In this document: positions 33,990 to 44,359 of the stretch, piece by piece
How positions within the stretch are numbered: position 1 is the stretch's first letter
How the letters are laid out: every line of letters starts with the position of its first letter
NCBI RefSeq assembly: GCF_024763615.1
Contig: NC_077222.1
Location: 32,240,001 to 32,304,000 of the forward strand
Source: Phlebotomus papatasi
Taxonomy: Eukaryota; Arthropoda; Insecta; Diptera; Psychodidae
Length of the DNA stretch: 64,000 nucleotides
Direction of reading: 5' to 3'
Translations under genes and position numbers: made by a program
Notes under the pieces: generated by a model
Seen by the model: the letters and a program-made list of their open reading frames with translations, nothing else
Told to the model about the DNA's origin: nothing
Database searches by the model: none

Positions 33990-36050
33990 AGAAAGAGAAA
34001 ATGCTTCTTGGTCCTGTGTATATACCTATACATATTCGATATTTCAGATGCATTTTCTAAGTGCAAACCATCTCGGCCGAAGTATATGCTTTTATGTGTG
34101 AAATTTATATTTTAGTTTGATCATTATTTATAACATTTGTGACATTTTAACAAATTTTAAATTTCTTTTTTGATTTCTCGCTTGAGTTCTTTGAAATCCA
34201 CTGAACATATGTACATTTGTGCATTTATCAAATGGTTTTCTACTCCAATTTTTATGTACTTCAACGCTATGATGCTATCCTGTGTAACCTTACTGCCAAG
34301 TGCCAGAGTATGCAAAAGGATTCAAAATCTGTGGGTGACAGACCCCTTAGGAGAAATTCACTGACTTTGTGTGAATGATTCAAATAGGGCACGCGGAACT
34401 ATGAGTCGCATATTTATTTGCCTTTTGGGTATTCATACGGAAGATGGGGTGGCTTTTCTACATTCTGGAAAATGATGTTTAAAAAAAAAACATTGGGCTC
34501 AGATGGAAAGCTGGAACAGAAAAGCGCTCTTCCAGCGAGTCAACCACCCACCTGAGAGTGATTGATGATCTGCGCATTTTTGGGAGTGTTATTCCACGAA
34601 ATTATGGCTTTTTTCCCTGTGAGTAAATATTTTCCCCAACTCATCCTACTTTGAATCAAAATAAAAAGCTTTTAAGTGTTATTTAAAAAAAATGCATATA
34701 CGCCAGTTTCTCATGAATTTACGTATCATTTAATATTAATAAAAATAAATTTATAAAGAGCTTTTAGATATATATGTTGCAATCATTGGGAGAAGGGGAG
34801 TGAATGTATATAAGCAATTGCAAAGCATATCATATTTTAGGTCTAAAATCTAAAGATAATGTTTTAGATAGGTTCCCCCCAAAATCTTACATAAATCTAA
34901 TTGTCCGCATTTCGTGTAGGAGGAATATTTCTCATTGAAAATAGCTCTAATGTATCTGATAATTCAGTAAATGAGGAATAAACAAATGAGAGATGACGGT
35001 GGATGAATGAATATTTCATTTGGAAAATAAATTTTCACATTTATTTATGACAAAATGGATATAAAATTTTATTTATCTCAATGTACTATTGGTATGATGT
35101 TGAGCTTTCTACACAACAGAGTAATATCCCCAATGATTGAATGTGAGAGCGCTATAAAACAAAGAGCCATTCTATGCAGAAGAATTTTCTTGAAGTCTTT
35201 TTTTATTTTTTTTGCAAGAAGTTACTGCTTTGCCCTCCACTTAAATATGCCATGCATCATATTTCTGTTTTTTTTTTCTGTGAATTGGAGAATAAATTTT
35301 CATTCTCAAGAGGTTTGGGGAACACTTCTGTATGACACAATTTCTTGTCTTTTCCCTTCTTCAGCATGATTTTTATCAACCCTCCATCCCCCTGCCGCCT
35401 TTTATGACTTCCACTGTTTTCCCGCACTAAATTATCATTGATCTCGTGAAAATCATAAAATATTTCATGGTTCATAATCCCGACAAAACATTATCCAAGT
35501 GCGCTCGTTGATGCCCTGAATTATGCAGAAATTTCTTCTTTAACTGCCATTGTTTACATCCCACAAAGATGCAGAGAAGAATTATCCTGCACACCGTTCT
35601 AGCAATATAAACTCATTTTTGGTTTTAGGGATTTTATGGTGAAGACACCCATTCTCAAAGAATATGAAATAAATGACAGAAAATTTCGATTAAATCCCTG
35701 TCGATAAATCGCCAAAGCGTTCGCTCATCATCCGCATTATGGCACTGTGTTTGTCACTTTGGATCATATTTGGTGAGACGTGAAACGTGCCAGGATTTAC
35801 GGCTGTTTGGCTACATCGATCCTCATTCTCTCCCTTGTCAAGGTGCTACCCCTCCCTTAATGGGACTCAGCACATTGTTCCTCTATTGTACAGGAAAAAC
35901 TTTTCCATCAAATGCACTTTTGAGCTTCCTCTCACAGGGGGTAATATACCAAACCCTTTTGTTCAAGAACTTTGTATTTAAAAAATTAATCAAATCGATA
36001 TTTTGTTATTACGTGAGATTCTTAATCCAGAACTAAAACTTTCTCATAAA
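33990..36050. other. unique DNA including a GC-richer island (34.4-36.0 kb)
   Basis: No TIR structure was found. Frames of 64-104 codons (34170, 35055, 35257, 35770) overlap on both strands and show no motif or splice pairing. It is a candidate noncoding block. Confidence 0.35.
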
Positions 36051-36159
36051 GTATTTCATAAAATTCTTAGGATAGGTAAATTCGAAAGAATAAAATCCGG
36101 AGCGCGGCTTATATTTTAGCAAACTTTAAAATCCTAATTTTAATAGCGAAATTTCTATC

Positions 36160-36500
36160 TTATTGCAGTGGCACTTTTAAAGAACCTGTATACCCAAGAA
36201 ACGAAACATTTTTTTTCTTAATATAGTGTTGTAGAAGTCCTTAAGTAAGGCACTATAGAATCAAAAATCTTTTTATTTGCTTATAACACTCTTGGTCCCA
36301 TCATTGAGATTACTATAAGTAAAGTGGCGCGCTTTTAAGGATCTTAAGAGCTCCTATAGGAATTTCTACAGAAAATTCTCACTTTAAGTCTTTTAAGAGT
36401 GCACTAAAAGACTTGTTTAATAGTTGGTTCTATAAGGCAGCTATTTTGCTTCTTGGGCATCGATCTCTTAGAAAATTTCCCTAAATCTTTCTGCTTCACA
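36160..36500. repeat. dispersed repeat with inverted ends, related copy at 16070-16250
   Basis: It shares GAATTTCTACAGAAAATTCT, AAGTCTTTTAAGAGTGCACT and GGCAGCTATTTTGCTTCTTG with 16070-16250. CACTTTTAAAGAACCTGTAT near the left may be its inverted counterpart. Limits are approximate. Confidence 0.5.
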
Positions 36501-37484
36501 GACGAATTTTGACTCTGCAATAGTGCCTCGAATAAAAGGTAAAATGGACTTTATTTACTCTATTTGTACTAAAAGTCGTTAATGTTCGAAAAATTCAAAC
36601 CCAATTTCAAATTTTCAAACTACATTTTCGCATAAGATGGGGAAAATTTATGAAATATCACAATAAGATGCTGTTAAAGATATTACACAGTGAATATGAA
36701 TGGAATTATAAAGAAAAGAATCTTGTTGCTTTGATTTCCCCATAACAAAGCAGAAAGAGATTTATTTTGACATTCGAGACACTTCAAAATTCGAACACGA
36801 AGTATTTCTGCCACCTTGGCCACCATGTGAACAAAAACGACAAGTCAAGATATCTTTTCTTTTGTTTTCGAAACTGATCTTCGAATTTTTTAAGCACCAG
36901 CTGTGAATGGAGCAACTGGATTGTTGCTAGGGAACAGATCTCGATTCATTTAATTATAATCCCAGCATGTGTGTCTCGGCTAAAATACAAACCCTGGTAT
37001 ACTTTATCCATAATTTCAGAAAGTTGAAGAATTAGAGATTATTTTATTTTCTAAAGATTAAATATTGAAGAGAATAAAAATTTTTAAGGTTATGTATTGA
37101 AATTTTTGGCTGGAGGAAAAAATGTGGTGTTCGTTGTTTGTACGAAATTTGTTCCACTATTTTAAAGCATTTTTGCTCTATTTTGGTAACTTGAAATACG
37201 AATAATAAAAATTATTAAATAATTCGTAAATCAAATTTAAATAATAAAAGTTCAAATTTGTTAATCAGTGATGTATGTCACATACAGATCTGTTCTCACT
37301 TTATTTTTAAATGTTTGAAACAAATCATTTTAGAATAACCTCCAATCAAGTTTTAGCATTGAGCGGCACTTGATATTTATTACTTAATCCGACTACGATG
37401 AATGTTAAGATAAATTCTTAAAATAAATTTAGATAAATTTTAAATATAAATGTGGATTTACGAAAAATATTTTTAAAAGTATTA

Positions 37485-38511
37485 GGGTAAGTGTGCCAAA
37501 TTTCGGCCACTTTGAGTGTAATTTCGGCCAAGCAAATAAATTAATTATAATTATATATGTAATCTTCGAATAGTCAATGAATTCATTGTCCTTTTAAATA
37601 TATTTATTCACTTTAGGATGTAGTATCACAAAGATCGTTAAATTTCAGGTATAATTTGTATTTAAATTGTGTTGCAAAAACTCAGTGTGGAAAGAGTCTT
37701 ACAAAAAACCTTACAGATCACATGTGTTTCTAGCAGTCTTGTAATTTGTGGTGAAGTGCAAAAGGTTTTCCTTCGTTGTTTTTTTCATGAAAATTGATTA
37801 GTTTTTATTAAAGATTGTTTCTGTTTATGTTAATAGTGAATCAGTCTTTAAATTTCGGGTAAAATTTCCCAGCTGGATCCTGCATTTCGCGCACTTTGTG
37901 AGCGTCTCTCCGGTGAGGTAATGTCATGAGGTAATCTCATGAGGTAATGGTGAGGTAATTCCGGCAACATTTTTTGCTTTCCTAAATTTCTTATTAATTT
38001 TATGTTTTTTTCCAATTTCTGAGTTCTACAATGTTCAGAGAAAAAGATGATGTGGAAAAGGCCTTGGAAGAGTTCAGGAAGGGCAAATTGTTACGGGAAT
38101 CTGCGCATAAATTTGAGATGCTACTCTTCAGGTCTTCAGGACAAATTACACGGATAATCTCAGCGCTTGTGGGTCATATAAACGTATTAAACTAAATATT
38201 AAACTCGTTCCGTATGACGTTTTGAAATTTTCTATCCGTTGCGTCACAAAAGGTGGTCAGAAATAGGTGGCCGAAATTTCACTCAAAGTGGCCGAAATAC
38301 TACCCAAAGCAATGTCTACATTTTTTAATTTTTCAATATTTCAGGAAGTGATTTAAAGTACACAAAGATGATAAACTAGTCTTCAAGGTTCCACACAACC
38401 CTCCCGAAAAATAAGTAACGAGAAATATCAATACGAATTAAAAATATTGCATTTCAAACTTAGGACTTCGATGCTTATTTGCAACTATGCCGAAATTTGG
38501 CACACTTACCC
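37485..38511. mobile_element. Tc1/mariner-pogo-like element with decayed helix-turn-helix relic
   Basis: The ends GGGTAAGTGTGCCAAATTTC and GAAATTTGGCACACTTACCC are inverted, with TA on each side. Sequence length is 1027 bp. GGCCACTTTGAGTG recurs inverted inside (CACTCAAAGTGGCC). A coding relic at 38031-38154 points to a pipsqueak/CENP-B-type transposase. A shorter copy with the same ends is at 42905-43331. Confidence 0.85.
38031..38154 (+). pseudogene. relic of a pogo/Tigger-type transposase N-terminus (HTH_psq)
   Basis: From the ATG at 38031 the reading is F-R-E-K-D-D-V-E-K-A-L-E-E-F-R-K-G-K-L, then L-R-E-S-A-H-K-F. This fits the pipsqueak helix-turn-helix pattern of an alternating A-L, a G-K turn, then A and F. 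After a frame change, CTTCAGGACAAATTACACGG at 38134 reads L-Q-D-K-L-H-G, the usual end of this motif in pogo-like transposases, and then stops. The rest of the transposase is absent. In a live element the domain would bind the TIRs; here it is broken by a frameshift and a stop. Confidence 0.7.
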
Positions 38512-38529
38512 TAAAAAAAAAACATTTTA

Positions 38530-39180
38530 ATTGTATTTTGTTACCGCACATGTGAGTGAATTGCCCCCTTCCCTTCTGTTACTAAGTCTTTCTTTATTTT
38601 TAGAACTTAAGTATTATCTTTACCTATTCGATCTACCATATCCCATTAGTGGAGAACATCCTTAACTTAAAGAAAACCTTATAAACAACACGGGTCAAAG
38701 TCTCCCTCGGAGGTCAAAATCATTCGCATTGTATGGTACTTTATCTTGAAGATTATTGGTTTTCTTTCGGCAGTTTTAATTCAAATTGTCTAATTCAAGT
38801 TCGACAAAATTATTTTTACCCTCAAAAATACGGGTATCGACAATTTGTTTTGAAACATATTTGCTTTTTTCTTTTTTATATAGGAACTTACGTGGATTTA
38901 CGAGTATTATTCAAAGTTTTTTTTGTACGTTTTTGAAAATGCTTCTTCTTGGTTTTAATATTAAAATTTTTGGAATAATTTTCAAAATACAATTAGAGGA
39001 GGGTGGGACAGTTTTAGGCTACATTACTTTCGAAAATAAAAAAATTGTAGAATAACAAATTAATATAGACGAGAAAATGTTTTATATTAAGCCAATACTT
39101 AAGAGAAAATAGCTGCATTACGTTGGCTGGAACATATTCCAGAAACATTAAGTAAATGAGTCTTATCAAATAGCTCCTAA
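38530..39180. other. unique DNA, no supported gene
   Basis: Overlapping open frames at 38733-39055 (67 and 89 codons) are hydrophobic and AT-driven with no motif. No repeat was recognised. Confidence 0.35.
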
Positions 39181-39195
39181 CACCGTTCATTTATG

Positions 39196-39443
39196 GGCAT
39201 TAAATGGGTCAAGTGGTAGAGCACTCGTTCTATGATGCAAGTGTTCCGGGTTCCAATCCGCTTTAGGTCACCAAGAATTTTTCTGGCGTTAAAGGTGTTC
39301 GGATTGCATCCAGTGAACTTCACTGCACTTGATTCCACGGGCATGGGACTGACAACCTCATCCCGTACAAGAAAAAAAAAATAATGCATATCTAGAAATC
39401 CCCTTGTGGGAAGGCCTAGTTCCTTCATGGAATGTTGTGCCAG

Positions 39444-39444
<1 letters not shown>
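39196..39444 (+). mobile_element. tRNA-derived SINE
   Basis: A box TCAAGTGGTAGAGCACTCG and B box GGGTTCCAATCC (near 39248-39259) are intact and correctly ordered, resembling an Ala/Arg-type tRNA head. A unique body and the tail GGGAAGGCCTAGTTCCTTCA follow. The 3' end is an ATT microsatellite. A diverged copy is at 29285-29462. Confidence 0.85.

Positions 39445-39537
<93 letters not shown>
39445..39537 (+). repeat. microsatellite (ATT)31, SINE tail
   Basis: This is a perfect run of 31 ATT units directly following the SINE body. The diverged SINE at 29285 ends with a much shorter ATTATTATT, so the tail is probably part of the SINE and later expanded. Read on the minus strand it yields a meaningless polyisoleucine frame. 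Confidence 0.95.
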
Positions 39538-39539
<2 letters not shown>

Positions 39540-39599
39540 AACCGTATAATTATTCCATAACACTTCATTAAATTTTAATTTCCAAGTTTTTGAAACGAA

Positions 39600-41735
39600 T
39601 TAAAAGCACATCATCATTAAACCAAGCATGGCTTTAAGTTGCTTTTTTTTTATTGTTCCTGCACTATGGCTTAAGCTGAAATATAGCTTAATGATATTGA
39701 CTTAGTTCGTAGCCCCTTAGGTTTACGTTAGATCCGTGGAGATAAACAAATAACAGGTGACAACGAAAAGACAAGTCAAAGTTTGTGATGTGGAAGAATG
39801 GCTCTTTCACACATTCATTTATCACCGCAGACAATTCAAATGGCATTGTTTCTTTGTCGACAAAGCCACATTTATAATGCATCTCTAGTTGAAAGGACCA
39901 AAAGCGCCTAATAGCACCTTTCTGAATATTTTAATTAAATATTTATCATGCGATATAGAGGAAAAATGGGTTGAATTCAATCAATAGAAAATGTGAAATT
40001 CCCATATGTTGATAGAAATTGTAGCCAAAGTTGGTATGAAAAAGTTTTCATTTGCAGCATAAGAAGAATATTGATGGGGTGGAAATAACTTCAATAGCAT
40101 GTGTGACATCTTTAGAAAATATTTAAGAAAATCACGAATTTTTCAGCACAAGAAGTTCTTGTGCACCTGCTCTTTTGAGACTTTTCAATAGTTATTGCAA
40201 TACATTCTTAATGACTCTTTGAGAATTGCACATTTTCCAAACAAAATACAGACATTTTCAGAAAAATTTATGGTCTAAACTCTAAATCTATCCCAAAAGC
40301 TCAATTCTATCAAAATATATTCTGAGTAAGTTCTCAGCGGCGTACAATTGTGACCACTAAAGTGATGATAATTGCATTGAAAGTTATCAAGAAGTTTTTG
40401 TTTTTTTTTTCCTGATACTCGATACAATTTCTTTCACTATTTCAAAATTTTGGATTGGATATCGAAATAGAAATTTAAACGTTTGGTTGTCAAAAAAAAA
40501 ATTATTTAGCAGTTGAGCGGTGAAAAAGTTAGCGCTAAAAGATATTGTCAATTATGAACGGCTGAAAATTGATATTTTGTTCTCTAGGATAGGGTTGTCT
40601 CGTGAGTGTTCTAAACCTCTTTTTTTGAGTGGATCTGTCATCTTGGAAAACATCCCGAAAAATGCACAATTCTTTATCATTGCGATGCAGAAATATTTTC
40701 CATGAAAATTCTTGTACTTGAAGGGTGGAATTAGGAGAGCTGGAAGATGGGTGATTTCAGCTCTAAATCACCATTTATTTTCTTGCATAAATACTCCAAT
40801 ATTTGCACAATTTGTGTATGCGCATCGTGACGATACGATGTTGTATGCAAAAACGTTATTAACATTGCTTAAGAGAGAATAAATTATTGCATAAGAAACG
40901 ATGGAAGAATTATTCAGAATGTCTAAAGCTTTTCCTTACAGAGGGATTCTAAAATGTTGGACTAGAGAAGTACTCACTTAGAGTTCAATTTTTTTTTGTA
41001 TGATTTAATATAATCGTATTTTAAAAGATATTTAATTTTGAAGATAAAGTCGAAATTAATAAAATAACTATGGCATAATAAAGAATCATAAGTATGTGAT
41101 CTTATATTTTAACCGAGACATACTTAGGAAATTATAACAGTTAAGGGATACTTTATCTCAGGAATGAACCACTTGGAAATATTTCCTTTCATTTTTCAAT
41201 ATAAAGCTCAATGAAATACATTCGTTTAGGTTTAAGAGGTGTTTCAGAGTTAATTATAACATGAATATTTCTAAACAAACCCCATACCTGTTAGGCACAC
41301 ACTAAATTTTGAAAAATCTTCCGTAGTGGTGAATTTCTGAAATAAAATGTAAATACCTGCTGTCTGTGACTCGGATAAATAAAACATTTTATTTTAAATG
41401 TTTCGTAACAAATTCGTATCGAATATTTTTCAAAGGAATAAAGAAAGGGTACCAGTGACCATCAGTGACCCTCAGACTTCCAGGTTGTTTCCGGTATTGT
41501 AGTTTACAAATACAATGAATTTCTTAAAATTATTTGCTATTTTTTAAAAATCGACTATTGCACGGAGACACTGTGTTAGTTTATATTAAGTCTATTGAAC
41601 CAAACCCGTGGTAAACCTGCTTAAATGCATGGTAATCGGAGATCGGAGATACAAAGTTTACTTTTGCAATTAGTCCTAATTTTATTATTTTCTATACATA
41701 GTAAGGATTAAAATATTATGAAATAGTTAAATGGA
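39600..41735. other. unique AT-rich DNA, no gene
   Basis: The patch at 39690-39920 is slightly GC-richer (AAACAAATAACAGGTGACAA, TTGTCGACAAAGCC). No paired splice sites, TIRs or RNA genes were recognised. At 41150-41190 a fragment resembles the repeat at 25500. Confidence 0.4.
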
Positions 41736-41739
41736 TTGG

Positions 41740-42332
41740 TGCCGTGCAAAATCCCGAAGGTGAAAATTCCGACAAACGAAAATCTCAATTTGAATAAAAT
41801 CTCGAAACCCGAAATACCGAATGGGACAAATTCCGAAAAGCCAAAATATCAGAAGCCAGATCCCAAAAGTCAAAATCCAGGAAAACCAAAATCCTGAATG
41901 GGCCAAAATCCAGACAAAATTTCGAAAATCCAAAATGTCGAAAACCAAAATCCTGAAAATTCAAAATCCCGAAAATCCAAAATTTCAAAATCTAAAATTT
42001 CGAAAGCAAAATCGCAAGTGGGATAAAATTCGGAAAGGATCGAAATTATACGAGAAACTTTTCTTTGCCTCTAGCAAGCACAGATGTAATCATGAGAGCA
42101 GCTACGAATTCGGGATTTTGGCTTTCTTGATTTTGCGATAAGGATTTTGCCCCTTTTAGAAATTAAACGTTTAGGAATTTGACTTCGGGATTTTGGCTTT
42201 CACGACTTTCGTTTTCGAGATTTTGACGTTTGCGATTTAGGATTTTCGGGAATTTGGCTTTTCAGAACTTTGTCTTACGGGATTTATGCTTTTTTGGATT
42301 TTGGTTATTCGGGATTTTGACCGGGATTCAAA
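41740..42332. mobile_element. foldback element with subrepeat arms (ATCCCGAAAG family)
   Basis: The left arm at 41745-42035 is a long series of AAAATCCNGAAAN-CCAAAA units. The right arm at 42110-42330 is the inverse series (TTCGGGATTTTGGCTTT). The core between them (CTTTGCCTCTAGCAAGCACA, GTAATCATGAGAGCAGCTA) matches the elements at 11755 and 46428. It is the longest of the copies. Confidence 0.8.
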
Positions 42333-42356
42333 TGGATCATAAATTACAGTAGAGTC

Positions 42357-42675
42357 TCTTAAATTCGAACGCTCGGGGGGTATTTTTGACATTTCTCACC
42401 TCCCAAATTCGAACGATTTTTTCAAAATTAACGAAATTTGTGTGAGATTAAATTGCACTTTGAATCAAATTCCCGTACTTTCTCGCAAGTCTCAGTGGTA
42501 ACATACTTCCTTTTCATTTTACACGACCATAATGTATGTAAACATTCAGGAAGAAGCACATAAATATGATTATCATTCATCAAGAATACGAACTTTCTAA
42601 CATAACCTCACAATTGACATTTTGAATCCAAACGTCGTTCGAATTTGAGAGATTCAGATTTGAGAGACTCTACTG
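42357..42675. mobile_element. TIR element, CAGTAGAGTCTCTTAAATTC ends, TA target duplication
   Basis: CAGTAGAGTCTCTTAAATTC on the left is matched by GAGAGACTCTACTG on the right, with GTTCGAATTTGAGAGATTC just inside and TA at both borders. It is 319 bp and non-coding. End type and target fit pogo/Tigger-like elements. It inserted next to the foldback that ends at 42332. Confidence 0.85.
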
Positions 42676-42904
42676 TATACCAATTGGCTATCAAATACAA
42701 AAAAATCAAATAGTATTTTGAGAATTATGTTTTCATAGTGACTGAGCACTTTTCTTAATCTTACGATCCTCGGTATCCCTTTCCTTTTCAGGACAGGTTA
42801 TAAGCTTAGATTGATAGGCTAAATATATCAATTAAAGCACAGGATTTTTAATTTAAAAAGCTCATGAGGCAGCAAAATTTTCTTAAAAGGATTTTTAATA
42901 GGTA

Positions 42905-43331
42905 GGGTAAGTGTGCCAAATTCCGGCCAGCTTGCAATTTCGGCCACCTTTTTTGTTCCTCGAATTTTCATGAACTTTTACATTTTACGTCCTCTAGAGA
43001 TTATACAATGCAAAAGATTAACAAAAAATGTAGCTTCGACAAACGATATGACGTGAAAAAGATATTATAAAAATTCCTGAAAGGCAAGGAACTATGAGAA
43101 TGAAGGTGGCCGAAATAGGGCACCAAAGCTATGTCTATATTTTAATTCATTTTAAAATGTATTAAGAGTGATTTGAAAGTAAATAAAGATGGTAAATTCT
43201 TTACAAGGTTCCAAGCAACACTCTTACAAAAGAAAGAATAGAAAAAATCAATTTGTATTTAAAATATTACATTTCAAACTTTAAACTTTGACGCTTGCAT
43301 GCAACTATGCCGAAATTTGGCACACTTACCC
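42905..43331. mobile_element. non-autonomous copy of the 37485 element family
   Basis: It has the same ends, GGGTAAGTGTGCCAAATTCC and GAAATTTGGCACACTTACCC, and TA duplications. Length is 427 bp. Internal ATTTCAAACTTTAAACTTTG and GTTCCAAGCAACACTC correspond to 38380-38480. It lacks the transposase relic. Confidence 0.85.
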
Positions 43332-43443
43332 TATTAATTATTCCACAAACATTTAAATGAGATCCTTTTCAATATCTCTTTCGTGACGCATTACTCTTCA
43401 TATCAAGTTGATTCCTTTTAAATAATCTTTCTGCAAGATAGTA

Positions 43444-44347
43444 CTCCCTCCGTTCCGAAATAAGTCGTACGTTTGGGAAAAATTCTTGTTCCGAAATAAG
43501 TCATACATTTGGGAAAAAATGGGATTAAGGGAAAGTTTGTTGGTAAATGTTTTGTGTATCAACAATTATCTCTTGTAAAGAACTATTACTAATGTCCAGT
43601 ACTAAAATTGGGGTCCAGTCTTGATGGTATGTTGAGGAACGAATGTCTTAAAAATGTCTTATTTTTGGCGTTTTATTTTCAATCTAAAATAGGTGCAGAA
43701 TGGTGAGAGATACAGACTTGGGACCTTCGGTGGACCCCCCCATAAGTTGATCCTGGGACCATTAATGTGTCCTTTATTTTGCCCCCACCCCTCCCCTTCC
43801 CCTCCAAAATCATCTTTTTAGAATTGCTCGAAAACACGTCGTGAGATTTTTTTCTCAATTCTGGATATGTTTTAGAGAAACATATAAATGGTCCCGCAAG
43901 ATCAACTTATGGGGGGTCCGCTGAAGGTCCCAAGTCCCTATCTCTCACCATTTTGCACCCAGATATTCAAACACATAAAAAAGGATGTTCTTTTTATTGC
44001 TCATTCTGCAAAATTTGAGATATAAAAAATGTCATATCGGTAATAACTGTTGAGTTCTACTTGTGCATACTAAAAATTTAGATCAAATTCTAGACTGTAA
44101 TATTAATCACAGTCCATCTTGTAGTGATTAACTATCTACCGGAGCTCTTTGAAAAAAACGCGAAAAATGGACAACTTCAACATATCGATTCCTCAACTTA
44201 CCATCGTGATAGGATCCCCATATTATCCCTGAACATGGAGGATAGTTCATACATAAGATATTTGCAAATAACAAAAACATTCTCTGAAACCGTTCCATAA
44301 TCCCTAATTTTTCGCCAAACGTACGACTTATTTCGGAACGGAGGGAG
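43444..44347. mobile_element. TIR element with Stowaway-type CTCCCTCCGTTCCGAAATA ends
   Basis: The left end CTCCCTCCGTTCCGAAATAA continues with GTCGTACGTTTGGG. The right end is its exact complement (CCAAACGTACGACTTATTTC, then GGAACGGAGGGAG). TA flanks both sides. Length is 904 bp. CTCCCTCCGTT plus TA duplication is the signature of plant Stowaway/mariner elements. A second palindrome (43692-43965) is nested inside. No transposase frame is visible. Confidence 0.85.
43692..43965. mobile_element. palindromic insert inside the Stowaway-like element
   Basis: Left GGTGCAGAATGGTGAGAGAT, GACTTGGGACCTTCGGTGGA and CCATAAGTTGATC recur inverted on the right (GATCAACTTATGG, TCCGCTGAAGGTCCCAAGTC, ATCTCTCACCATTTTGCACC). 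The left part is shared with 21000-21235, so it is a repeat family in its own right. Confidence 0.7.
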
Positions 44348-44359
44348 TACTATTTTAGA

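Noticed and set aside
39177..39563. 128-codon frame with a long polyisoleucine run
   Set aside because: It is the antisense reading of the ATT microsatellite and SINE body.
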